Positions 6,488 through 13,318 of a stretch of DNA of 39,884 nucleotides are shown here, one piece after another. The position numbers and the translations under genes were made by a program. The notes below the pieces were generated by a model that was given only the letters and a program-made list of their open reading frames with translations, was not told the origin of the DNA and searched no databases. This stretch comes from Actinomycetota bacterium (GTDB taxonomy: Bacteria > Actinomycetota > UBA4738 > HRBIN12). The stretch's first letter is position 1; each line of letters opens with the position of its first letter. Location of the stretch: NCBI GenBank assembly GCA_005885035.1, contig VAXZ01000114.1:1-39884 (forward strand), in the 5' to 3' direction.

Positions 6488-8575
6488 ATGATGCGAGCGA
6501 AGATCGTGGCCTGCCTGGCGATACTGGGCGCGACCCTGGTCGCGAACCCGGCGCGCGCCACCGCAGCCGATCCCCGGTTCCTGGCCGCATCGGTCCAGAG
6601 TGGGGGCTCGGTGCCCGTGGCGACCGCGATCGGTGATGTCAGCGGGGACGGCCTGCGGGACCTCATCGTCGCCAACGGTTCGGGGGGCACCTCGGCGACC
6701 GACGACACAGTCTTCGTCTTCGAACAGGACCCGACCCATCACACGCTCCCATCGAGCCCATCGTTCTCGGTGACCCCGAGTGCGGCGAGCAACCACTACA
6801 AGGTGGCTGTCGGAGATCTGAACGGCGATGCGGCCGGGGACCTGGCGGTCGGCATCCCCGGCGTGGGGATCGACGTGTTCCTGGGGAACGGCACGGATCT
6901 GCCATCGTCGCCGGACGTGACGATCGGCGCGCCGAAGCTGGTCGACCTGGCGGTCGGCGACCTGAACGGAGACCACCTGGACGACCTCGTCTCCACCGAG
7001 ACGGCGAGCTCCTACGACGTGGTCCTGCGATCGCAGATCCCCGTCCTCGGAGGGTTCACGTCGGCGACGGTCCTGGCGCACAACGTGCCCACTTCCGGGC
7101 TGTCCCTCGGCGATGTCAACGATGACGGTGCGACCGACTTCGCCCTCGATGGTCCCTACGACGCCCCCACCGCTCCCGCGGTCTACCTCCAGGACGCGGG
7201 GCTGCACACGTTCGCCGAACACGATGTGACGCTTTCCACGGACGTGACCAGGTTGTTCCTCGCCGACGTGAACCACGACGGCTCTTCCGACGTCGTCGCG
7301 GCCGAGGTCGGGGGAACCCTCGGCTGGGCGATCGGCAACGGCGACGGCACGTTCGGGACCTTCTCCTCCGTGGAAGCGCCGCAGTTCTCGGCCAAGGAGG
7401 TCGGTGACCTGAACGGCGATGGGCACGACGACGTGGCCGCGTTGTCCGCGGATGGGACCCTTCGCCTTTACGTCCAGCAGGACGGCGGCGGGCTCGGCGC
7501 GCCATGCTCGTTCCCGGCGCCCGACGCGTCGGGGGACGATGCCGCGACGTCGATCGGAGATCTGACCGGGGACGGCGCCGCCGAGATCGCCGCCGCCGAG
7601 GGCGGCGGCGATCTCGGCGGCGCCACGGTCTTCCGGCAGCTCACCGGCGCACAGAAGCTGGCTACCGCGCTCAGCCTCGCGCCATCGGCGTCGTCGATCC
7701 TCTACGGGGCCACGGTCACGTTGACCGGTGCTCTAACCAACCCAGAAGGGGGATGTCTCCGCACCGGTTCGGTGAAGATCTACCGATCGGGGCCGGTGGG
7801 CGGGACGGCTGTGGTCGCCACGGTGCCGCTCGCCGCCGACCTCACGTTCACTGCCGACGTGACCCCGCCCTCGGGCGGGACCTACACGTACCGGGCGACG
7901 TGGGCAGGGGACGAGACCCATGTCCCCGCGACCAGCTCCAACGTCGAGATCGACGTCGCGAAGACCCCGACGTCGCTCGGTCTACGCACAAGTAGCGGAA
8001 CCGTCGTGTTCGGCAACTCCCTCACACTCACGGCGACCCTCCACGGGGTGACCAACACCCCCAAGGTCCGATTCTTCCGGATCATCGGCGCCACCAAGAC
8101 CCTGATCGGGGCGGTCAACGTCGACGCCTTTGGGGTGGCGACGCTGAAGGTCACCCCCAGCCGAATCGGGTCGTACCAAGCTGTGTTCCCCGGCGGGGCC
8201 GGCACGCTCCCGAGCACGAGCCCGAAGCGTTCGGTCGATGTTCGCGTCGTCGTCGTCGGTTCGATGGTGAGGTACGTCGATCGTCGCAGCGGCACCGCGA
8301 TCTACAACTGCTGCAAGTCCTTCTACCACTTCTTCGTGAAACCCAAGATCCCGGGCGGAACGGTCCGGGTCGCGGTCCAGTACCTCGCTGGGGGAACATG
8401 GCACAAGCTGCCCTCGTCGGTGGACACGTTCACGCTCGGCAGCGACGGGACGGACACGATCTTCCTGCACGTCGCGGGTGGCAAGGGATACACGTTCCGG
8501 GTCCGCTCGTACTTCGCTTCGGACGGCGCTCACCTAGGCGCATGGTCGTCGTACGTGCGGTTCCGGTTCCGCTGA
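6488..8575 (+). CDS. secreted FG-GAP/VCBS beta-propeller protein with Ig-like domains
   Basis: About 695 aa. Starts at 6482, 6485, 6488 and 6491 are all in frame; 6488 is used here. A signal peptide is clear (basic start, IVACLAILGATLVA core, probable cleavage after ARA). Seven calcium-binding FG-GAP/VCBS loops follow about every 48 residues, for example GDVSGDGLRD, GDLNGDAAGD, GDLNGDHLDD, GDVNDDGATD, ADVNHDGSSD, GDLNGDGHDD and GDLTGDGAAE, which suggests a seven-bladed propeller. After that come two bacterial Ig-like repeats (TLTGALTN... and TLTATLHG...) and a C-terminal beta-rich part with a Cys-Cys pair (YNCCKSF). No sortase or PEP-type anchor is seen. Expected to be extracellular, binding calcium and a ligand or the cell surface. 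The gene contains the palindrome at 7574-7624. Confidence 0.85.
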   Translation: MMRAKIVACLAILGATLVANPARATAADPRFLAASVQSGGSVPVATAIGDVSGDGLRDLIVANGSGGTSATDDTVFVFEQDPTHHTLPSSPSFSVTPSAASNHYKVAVGDLNGDAAGDLAVGIPGVGIDVFLGNGTDLPSSPDVTIGAPKLVDLAVGDLNGDHLDDLVSTETASSYDVVLRSQIPVLGGFTSATVLAHNVPTSGLSLGDVNDDGATDFALDGPYDAPTAPAVYLQDAGLHTFAEHDVTLSTDVTRLFLADVNHDGSSDVVAAEVGGTLGWAIGNGDGTFGTFSSVEAPQFSAKEVGDLNGDGHDDVAALSADGTLRLYVQQDGGGLGAPCSFPAPDASGDDAATSIGDLTGDGAAEIAAAEGGGDLGGATVFRQLTGAQKLATALSLAPSASSILYGATVTLTGALTNPEGGCLRTGSVKIYRSGPVGGTAVVATVPLAADLTFTADVTPPSGGTYTYRATWAGDETHVPATSSNVEIDVAKTPTSLGLRTSSGTVVFGNSLTLTATLHGVTNTPKVRFFRIIGATKTLIGAVNVDAFGVATLKVTPSRIGSYQAVFPGGAGTLPSTSPKRSVDVRVVVVGSMVRYVDRRSGTAIYNCCKSFYHFFVKPKIPGGTVRVAVQYLAGGTWHKLPSSVDTFTLGSDGTDTIFLHVAGGKGYTFRVRSYFASDGAHLGAWSSYVRFRFR
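7574..7624. repeat. perfect 51-bp palindrome inside the FG-GAP gene
   Basis: Two 24-bp arms (7574-7597 and 7601-7624) are exact reverse complements separated by GAG. The arms begin GGCGCCGCCGAGATC. The sequence codes for the end of the seventh FG-GAP loop and an Ala/Gly-rich link without breaking the frame. Pairing stops at 7573/7625. Such a long perfect stem in RNA would be very stable, and in DNA could extrude as a cruciform. Confidence 0.95.
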
Positions 8576-8784
8576 GTGCATGGTGAGTCCAGGACGGGGA
8601 GGCCGATCCCGAGACGACCAGTCGCACGGTAGGACCTGACGTGGAAGGACGTCCCGATACACGTCGGCACGATGTCGCGAGAATGCCCGGGGATCTCTGA
8701 GGAGTGCGTCGGGTCCGGAGCGTCCCGAACCCTTCGGGTCGAGTCTCGCCATGAGGGCTCGGCGGTCGGCGTCGTTCATCTCGA

Positions 8785-8820
8785 CGCCTTGACCGAACTC
8801 GGCGCCTTGACCGAACTCGG
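8785..8820. repeat. two tandem 18-bp repeats
   Basis: CGCCTTGACCGAACTCGG occurs twice without spacer (8785-8802, 8803-8820), followed by the first three bases of a third copy. It lies 3 bp beyond the stop codon of the STAS gene, in the 247-bp gap shared with the convergent FG-GAP gene. That gap otherwise holds no convincing gene. Confidence 0.9.
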
Positions 8821-8822
8821 CG

Positions 8823-9179
8823 CTACGCGGATCGGAGCAGGGGCGCGATATGGACGCCGCGGAAAGTCTCCGCCCCGATCAACATCAACACCTTGAGGAC
8901 CATCGGCGAGGGCGTTTCAAGGACAACGCTTCCTCGGCCAGCGATGATGCCGCCGACGACCCCGATCGCATGGCCGCCGGCGACGTCCATGAATGTCAGC
9001 TCGCGCAGATCCAGCGTGATGGTCCCGCCTCGGTTGATCGCCTGCCGAAGACTGTTGAACAGGTCGTCGACGTTCCCCATGTCGAGTTCGCCGACGAGCG
9101 CGAAATGCCCGTCCGCGCCGAGGTGCCTGACGTCGAACGCCCCATCTCGTCTGACCTCGAAAGACCCGTTCGGGGGCAT
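8823..9179 (-). CDS. STAS-domain protein lacking the usual phospho-serine
   Basis: Start ATG 9179 (MPPNGSFEV) is preferred because GGAGG lies 5 nt upstream; an in-frame ATG at 9191 has no such site. The 118-aa product has the STAS fold pattern of anti-anti-sigma factors: LVGELDMGNVDDL, TITLDLRELTFMD and a C-terminal TPSPMVLKVLMLIG helix. In SpoIIAA-type factors FMD is followed by Ser-Ser/Thr-Gly, with the serine phosphorylated by the partner kinase. Here it reads FMDVAGG, so the acceptor is absent. It may be a constitutive or scaffold STAS protein. It lies downstream of the Crp-like gene on the same strand, 181 nt away, with a possible own promoter (TTGACC 9243-9238, TGTATA 9218-9213). Confidence 0.8.
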   Translation of the reverse strand: MPPNGSFEVRRDGAFDVRHLGADGHFALVGELDMGNVDDLFNSLRQAINRGGTITLDLRELTFMDVAGGHAIGVVGGIIAGRGSVVLETPSPMVLKVLMLIGAETFRGVHIAPLLRSA

Positions 9180-9290
9180 GGCGTCCTCCATGAAGAGCGT
9201 GAGCGGCAGCGGTATACAGCGGCCGAAGGACGGTGTCGGTCAACTACCGGACGTAGCCGCTGACGAAGTTCGCCAATAACTCCGTCGAAC

Positions 9291-9307
9291 TCTGCGGCCA
9301 CCAGTAC
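9291..9307. repeat. 17-bp direct repeat, copy 1
   Basis: TCTGCGGCCACCAGTAC, preceded by CGAAC. The same element lies at 10303-10319 (there CGAAC plus one extra G precedes it). The two copies flank the Crp-like gene in the same orientation. Confidence 0.9.
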
Positions 9308-9360
9308 GGCTTGCAGATCCGGGTCCGACGTCTCGAAGGCGGGGAACCGCTCGCCAGCGG

Positions 9361-10074
9361 TCAGGAGAAGGGCGAGAGGAGCTGCTCGTATTCCGATCGA
9401 ACGACCGCGTAACACTCGCACGAGGCTTCCTCGAGGCCTGATCGGTCGAGGATGGTGACCTGTCCCCGGTGATATTTGATCAGGCCTGCGGCCTGGAGCG
9501 TGCCAGCGGCGACGGAGACCGACGGGCGGGTGACGCCCAGCATGTCGGCCAGGAACTCCTGCGTGAGCTGGAACTCGTCGCCGTCCGCTCGGTCGTGGGA
9601 TTCGAGGAGCCATTTCGCGGTTCGTTGCTGGATCTCATGGACGCCGTTGCACGCCACGGCCTGTGCGATCTGGGCGAAGAGCGCTTGCATGTACGCCATC
9701 ATGATGTCGCGCATCTTCCCGTCGCCATCGACGAAAGCCCGGAATGAGTCCACGCCGAGCGACAGCATCTCCCCAGGGACCTGGGACATCGCCTGCCCGT
9801 TGTTCAGTACCCCACCTCCGAGGAAGGCATGGACCCCGACCATCCCCTCCTTGCCGACGGTCGCGGTCTCGATCGCCCTGCCGTCCGCGAGCGGCGTCAT
9901 CAGAGAGACCACGCCGGACGTCGGGAAGTGAACCTTCCGCATCGGCTGGCCCGCGGCCTGCAGCACATCGTGGGGCGTGATGGGTCCCCGGTCCATCATC
10001 GAGACCAGGTCGGACCGTTCATCGTGGGGTAGCAGATCGAGCAACCGGTTGCGCGGGCGCGCCGCTTCGGCCAT
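9361..10074 (-). CDS. Crp/Fnr-family transcription regulator
   Basis: The 237-aa protein starts at ATG 10074 behind GGGAGAAGG. Residues about 20-130 form a cyclic-nucleotide-binding-like beta barrel (VHFPTSGVVSLMTPLADGRAIETATVGKEGMVG), and about 150-220 carry a winged helix (LTQEFLADMLGVTRPSVSVAAGTLQAAGLI then YHRGQVTILD). The barrel lacks the Arg-Ser/Thr pair typical of cAMP-binding Crp and has no N-terminal iron-sulphur cysteines, so the signal is unknown. Many actinobacterial and proteobacterial members of this short-barrel subgroup respond to redox or starvation, but that is only family knowledge. A TAGACT hexamer (10195-10190) about 115 nt upstream and a bulged hairpin at 10151-10182 suggest a real leader. 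Confidence 0.88.
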   Translation of the reverse strand: MAEAARPRNRLLDLLPHDERSDLVSMMDRGPITPHDVLQAAGQPMRKVHFPTSGVVSLMTPLADGRAIETATVGKEGMVGVHAFLGGGVLNNGQAMSQVPGEMLSLGVDSFRAFVDGDGKMRDIMMAYMQALFAQIAQAVACNGVHEIQQRTAKWLLESHDRADGDEFQLTQEFLADMLGVTRPSVSVAAGTLQAAGLIKYHRGQVTILDRSGLEEASCECYAVVRSEYEQLLSPFS

Positions 10075-10694
10075 CGCCTTCTCCCTTCGGCAGGGGCGCG
10101 TATCGGGGTCCGGGGCCGAAGAGGCGACTGGCGAAGCCCGTCAGGAGGGCCGGGAACACCGGCAAACGTCCGGTGAGTTCCTTGGATCGAGTCTACTCGT
10201 CCGTCGAGCTCCGATGCGTTGGCTACGCCGCCCTTCATCGTTCTTCGCCCAAACGCTCGGGTACCACGGCCATCCGCGCCCTCAAAGGCGTCTCCACGAA
10301 CGTCTGCGGCCACCAGTACCCATGCCGAGCGGCAGACGCGCAGACCTTCGCGCTTCCGATCCCGCCGCTCATCGTCGGGAAGGAGGCCAGGGCCCCACCC
10401 ATCGGACCCTAGCCTGGATCGCTGAGTCCGGACCCTCGAGCTGCGTGGACCGATCGGGCGGTTGCATCCGGATGTCGCGACGCCGGGCGTAGCAGAACCT
10501 TCCGACCGGGAGCAAGGCCCGGGAGCCTCGCGCGGAAGAGACGAGCCAGAAGGGGATCGAACGCGACTCGCGCTGATGGTTGTCCGTCCGGGCCCGATAG
10601 ACCGCCAAACTTCGTCGTTCGGTCAGCTACCGGTCCGACGCCACCGACCGGCGGCCATATACGGTCCGTCGTCGGATCTTCCAGGGGGTAGGGG
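10075..10694. other. gene-poor stretch upstream of Crp-like gene
   Basis: No open frame here has convincing codon use or a recognisable protein. It holds the leader of the Crp-like gene: TAGACT on the minus strand at 10195-10190, and an imperfect inverted repeat GGAACACCGG/CCGGTGAGTTCC at 10151-10182. A 17-bp segment at 10303-10319 repeats one at 9291-9307. The right part (10400-10694) shows nothing I can name. Confidence 0.6.
10303..10319. repeat. 17-bp direct repeat, copy 2
   Basis: TCTGCGGCCACCAGTAC, identical to 9291-9307. On the minus strand both copies can be read as VLVAA, but the surrounding peptides do not otherwise match. Confidence 0.9.
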
Positions 10695-10871
10695 ATGCCC
10701 GTGGATAGCACGGGGATCAGCGGGTTGTTCGAAGTCGGCCGTCACGCCGCCGCATGCGGAACCGCCGTCATCGTCCGGACGCCCTCACCGCCGGTCCTCA
10801 GGGTCTTGGAGATCGTGCGGGCCGATCGGTTCGCCGGGATAGGGATCGAGATCCCTCCGTCTGCTGCCTGA
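10695..10871 (+). pseudogene. C-terminal half of a STAS-domain gene
   Basis: A 58-codon frame from ATG 10695 to TGA 10869-10871 reads PVDSTGISGLFEVGRHAAA and then TPSPPVLRVLEIVRADRF. This matches the second half of an anti-anti-sigma STAS domain, including VDSTG, which here keeps the phosphorylatable serine that the STAS protein at 8823 lacks. The two share the TPSP-VL-VL helix. An in-frame TAG lies immediately upstream (10689-10691), and the expected N-terminal strands are not found in any frame to the left. GC-rich third positions fit a real former gene. Most likely a truncated remnant; a tiny expressed half-domain cannot be excluded. Confidence 0.65.
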
Positions 10872-11291
10872 CAGACGTCGCCCCGCGGTTGGACAACGAT
10901 CGTGGTCGGTTCCTCGGGTCCCTTGGTTCCCGTCGGGGACACCGAGGACCACGTACCACCTTCGGGGCGGCCCGGCCTTCGAGCGGAAGGGCCGCCCCGT
11001 CCATATCCCCCGGACGAGCGTGCCAGTGAGCCGCACCCTCATCGTGAGGGCGGGTCTAAGCAGCCCTCGGGCTCGGGGGCGCGAACGACGCGCGAAACAA
11101 GTACCTCTCCGTTCGCCCGCCTGGTTCGCCCTCCACAACCCGGCGCCCCCGGCCGGGATCTGGGTTACGAAACGCACCGGCTCTCCATCGGATCCAGGGC
11201 GATGCGCCCTCGTTCACCCCAGTAGACATTCACTGTTGCGCGAGCGAAGGTTGGCCGCTGCCTGACGTGGCAGCTCAGAAGGAGGAGAGTC
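10872..11291. other. non-coding stretch between STAS remnant and small ORF
   Basis: No convincing gene. It contains a strong hairpin at 10963-10999 and the leader of the small ORF at 11292, including its Shine-Dalgarno site. Confidence 0.55.
10963..10999. terminator. GC-rich hairpin after STAS remnant
   Basis: CGGGGCGGC at 10963-10971 pairs with GCCGCCCCG at 10991-10999, and inside it CCTTC pairs with GAAGG around GAGCG. There is no T run on either side. It resembles the U-tract-free stem-loops often seen at gene ends in high-GC actinobacteria. Confidence 0.4.
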
Positions 11292-11402
11292 ATGAGCGAT
11301 CCGATGCCGCCGCCCGAACCGGAAGAGCCGCCTCAGCCCGAGCAGCCGCAGGCGATGGAGTCGGCTATGCGGCCCGAGGACGCCGATACTCCCGAAGCGT
11401 AG
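11292..11402 (+). CDS. 36-aa proline/glutamate-rich small protein
   Basis: ATG 11292 to TAG 11400-11402 encodes 36 residues beginning MSDPMPPPEPEEPP, with 11 Pro, 7 Glu and no Cys, and no membrane segment. The start is preceded by AGAAGGAGGAG (11277-11287), among the best Shine-Dalgarno matches in the window, with suitable spacing. Codon third positions are mostly G or C as in the real genes. The peptide would be acidic and disordered. No family is recognised. It stands alone between the STAS remnant and the tRNA pair, followed by a hairpin at 11424-11453. Confidence 0.55.
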   Translation: MSDPMPPPEPEEPPQPEQPQAMESAMRPEDADTPEA

Positions 11403-11608
11403 TTCTGGAGGACGGTCAGTTTTCCACGACTGGGCCAGCCGCCCCGGTCGTGGGTGAACCATGTGCTCAGTCCGGCCGTGGATCGCATCGTGTCAGCTAT
11501 CATTCGCCGGATCAGATCGAACATCCCTTGCGATCTCCCGCACCCGCCGCGTCGCAAGCAAGCTGAGGACACTCGGGATCGAGATCGTGGATGGTTCAAG
11601 GTAGCCGT

Positions 11609-11636
11609 TGACAACCGTGTTGTTGCCCGGTTGTCA
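11609..11636. repeat. 9-bp inverted repeat
   Basis: TGACAACCG and CGGTTGTCA are exact reverse complements separated by 10 bases. No gene starts nearby on either strand, so it may be an RNA hairpin or an operator of an unseen gene. Confidence 0.6.
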
Positions 11637-11797
11637 GGGGACGCAGATGATCTCAGTGAGAGTCTCGCCGTGAGCTTGCGGGACGGCAGAGGATCCCACC
11701 AGTGTCCCTGTTCACGGCACCCACAGGCTCAGCCCTCTCGAGGGCTTCGGGGGGCTGGTTTGCAGGAGCGTCACAGGCTGCAGGTCGTCTGCCGGGT

Positions 11798-11825
11798 CTT
11801 CTTCGTTTCCGCAGGTGAGAAGAAG
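11798..11825 (-). terminator. hairpin directly downstream of tRNA-Arg
   Basis: On the minus strand CTTCTTC and GAAGAAG form a 7-bp stem around 14 bases, starting one base after the tRNA-Arg discriminator position. It may end the Gly-Arg tRNA transcript or guide 3' processing. Confidence 0.35.
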
Positions 11826-11900
11826 CGCGCCGGGCAGGATTCGAACCTGCGGCCTGAGGATTAGAAGTCCCCCGCTCTATCCGGACTGAGCTACCGGCGC
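11826..11900 (-). tRNA. tRNA-Arg (TCT)
   Basis: Acceptor GCGCCGG/CCGGCGC pairs between 11900-11894 and 11833-11827. The anticodon stem GGGGA/TCCTC encloses CTTCTAA, giving anticodon TCT (Arg). The T-loop GGTTCGAATCC is standard. CCA is not encoded. It is 20 bases from the co-oriented tRNA-Gly. Confidence 0.93.
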
Positions 11901-11917
11901 CACCGGGAGGGTACCCC

Positions 11918-11991
<74 letters not shown>

Positions 11992-12014
11992 AGGAGGCCA
12001 AGCATAGCCGCCCC

Positions 12015-12020
12015 TACACT
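12015..12020 (+). promoter_or_regulatory. leaderless -10 (TACACT) for phzF-like gene
   Basis: TACACT ends 6 nt before ATG 12027, with no ribosome site. The promoter lies just outside the 5' end of the divergent tRNA-Gly. Confidence 0.55.
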
Positions 12021-12026
12021 CGAACG

Positions 12027-12884
12027 ATGCGCGTCGGGTTCACGCTCGTGGACGTCTTCACGGACGTCCCGTTCGCGGGGAACCAGCTCTGCGTCGTCCC
12101 CGAGCCCCCGGATGACCTCGGCAGCGCGACGATGCAGGTCCTCGCGAGGGAGATCGGCTTCTCCGAGACCACCTACGTGACGGCGGTCCGCGAAAGCGGT
12201 TACGACGTCCGGATCTTCACGCCGGTCTCCGAGCTCCGGTTCGCGGGGCATCCGACGCTGGGCACGGCGTTCACCCTCGTGCGACTCGGGGTCGTTCCCG
12301 CGAGCGTGGTCCAGACCAGCACGGCGGGTGATGTGCCGGTCGAGGTCGATCTGGGAGCGGGAGCCGCGACGATGCGGCAGCTACCGGCCGAGTTCGGCGA
12401 ACCGTTCGACGATCGCGGCGCGGTCGCGCGGGCGGCGGGTGTCGAAGCCGACGACCTCGGCCCCGGCCCGATCGCCCCCGTGAGCACGGGGATCATCCAC
12501 CTGATGGTTCCCGTCGTGGGGGAGGACGCGTTGCGCCGCGCGTCTCGGGACGATCGAGGGTGCGTGACCGTCTGCGAGCGAGCGGGCGTCGAATCGCTCT
12601 ATCTGTTCGCGGTCCGGGGCCGCGGCGACGTGATGGCGCGGATGTTCGATCGCTCGGCCGAGATCGGCGAGGACGCGGCCACAGGATCGGCGGCCGGTCC
12701 CCTCGGCGCGTACCTCTCGGAGCACGACGCTGGCGGGATGCCCGGGCATGTGACGATCGCACAAGGGGAGATGATCGGTCGGCCGTCGTTCATCGAGGTC
12801 GACGTCGCCCGTCATGACGCGGGCTGGGTCGCCTTCGTCGGGGGAGGGGTGCAGATCGTCGGCGAAGGGTCGTTCGAGCTCTAG
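12027..12884 (+). CDS. PhzF-family isomerase/epimerase
   Basis: The 285-aa protein has the twin diaminopimelate-epimerase-like halves of the PhzF family. Landmarks are FAGNQLCVV, GFSETTYV with the catalytic glutamate (about E47), RFAGHPTLGTA, and the second-half GEDAATGSAAGPL loop. PhzF itself isomerises a dihydroanthranilate in phenazine synthesis, but most family members have unknown substrates, and no phenazine genes are nearby, so a general isomerase call is made. ATG 12027 is used because the family starts at this residue and TACACT lies 6 nt upstream. Its TAG overlaps, within CTAG, the stop of the convergent gene. Confidence 0.88.
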   Translation: MRVGFTLVDVFTDVPFAGNQLCVVPEPPDDLGSATMQVLAREIGFSETTYVTAVRESGYDVRIFTPVSELRFAGHPTLGTAFTLVRLGVVPASVVQTSTAGDVPVEVDLGAGAATMRQLPAEFGEPFDDRGAVARAAGVEADDLGPGPIAPVSTGIIHLMVPVVGEDALRRASRDDRGCVTVCERAGVESLYLFAVRGRGDVMARMFDRSAEIGEDAATGSAAGPLGAYLSEHDAGGMPGHVTIAQGEMIGRPSFIEVDVARHDAGWVAFVGGGVQIVGEGSFEL

Positions 12885-13285
12885 ACAGCGGACGCGTTGC
12901 ACGTCATGTGCGGCTCGCTCACCGTATCGCTCCCGTCGGCCTGGACGCGCACGGAGAGATCGCGGGTCTGCCCTTCCAAGAGACTGACGGGCTTCACGAG
13001 CTGGCCGTCGTCGAACGTCGCGCTCGTGCCCGGAGCGGCGTTGAGTTCGCAGGTCGCGTACAGGGGTCCATGCCCGTTGTTGGCGACGATGAAGGTGTAG
13101 CAGACGGGGGCGTGGCTCCCGACCGGGCAGGCGGTGTGCTGGGGACCGCTGATGTCGATCGGGGGCCCTGTCGTCTCCGAGCGCGTGGCGAGGAGGAGGA
13201 ACAGGCTCGCGCCGGCGAGCAGGCCCACCGCCAGCAAGGCGATCGCGACGTAATATCCGGGCGAAGGTCGCGCATCTCCCGCCAT
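12881..13285 (-). CDS. membrane-anchored protein of unknown function
   Basis: The 134-aa product starts at ATG 13285. After a short Pro-rich cytoplasmic tip, YYVAIALLAVGLLAGASLFLLL is one clear membrane segment, which may act as a signal anchor. About 100 residues then face outward, with four cysteines (ACPVGS, PVCYTF, TCELN, MTCNAS) that could form two disulphides. The outer part looks like an all-beta fold (YTFIVANNGHGPLYATCEL), but no family is recognised. TACGCT (13297-13292) lies 6 nt before the ATG. The stop shares the four bases CTAG with the convergent phzF-like stop. Confidence 0.65.
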   Translation of the reverse strand: MAGDARPSPGYYVAIALLAVGLLAGASLFLLLATRSETTGPPIDISGPQHTACPVGSHAPVCYTFIVANNGHGPLYATCELNAAPGTSATFDDGQLVKPVSLLEGQTRDLSVRVQADGSDTVSEPHMTCNASAV

Positions 13286-13291
13286 GGAAGG

Positions 13292-13297
13292 AGCGTA
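13292..13297 (-). promoter_or_regulatory. leaderless -10 (TACGCT) for membrane-anchored gene
   Basis: TACGCT ends 6 nt before the ATG at 13285; no ribosome site is present. It is back to back with the tRNA-Pro promoter. Confidence 0.5.
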
Positions 13298-13318
13298 CCC
13301 TTCGCTCCCCTCGACCGG

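Larger units (their letters stand above)
11403..11825. other. non-coding stretch with several hairpins
   Basis: No convincing gene; the frames here that end in QDSNLRPED are shadows of the tRNA-Arg. It holds inverted repeats at 11424-11453 (CCACGAC/GTCGTGG), 11609-11636 (TGACAACCG/CGGTTGTCA), 11731-11746 (AGCCCTC/GAGGGCT) and 11798-11825 (CTTCTTC/GAAGAAG). The last lies directly 3' of tRNA-Arg. Confidence 0.6.

Noticed and set aside
7729-7742. Thirteen-base match between the FG-GAP gene and tRNA-His (GGTGCTCTAACCA)
   Set aside because: Short match with no extension; no other tRNA-like structure. Likely chance, so not an attachment site.
8534-8779. 81-aa minus-strand frame after the STAS gene (MNDADRRALMARLDPK...)
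   Set aside because: The first 15 codons look coding-like, but the rest does not. There is no good ribosome site or family, and it overlaps the end of the FG-GAP gene.
9240-9360. Open minus-strand peptide reading (RFPAFETSDPDLQAVLVAAEFDGVIGE)
   Set aside because: Looks protein-like for about 40 residues, but has no start, no family and lies between two real genes. Kept only as part of the direct-repeat observation.
10462-10842. 126-aa plus-strand frame overlapping the STAS remnant
   Set aside because: Different frame from the recognisable STAS residues, low-complexity composition, no start signal.
11454-11864. 136-aa plus-strand frame ending AGQDSNLRPED
   Set aside because: The ending is the well-known artefact of translating a tRNA on the opposite strand; no domain in the rest.
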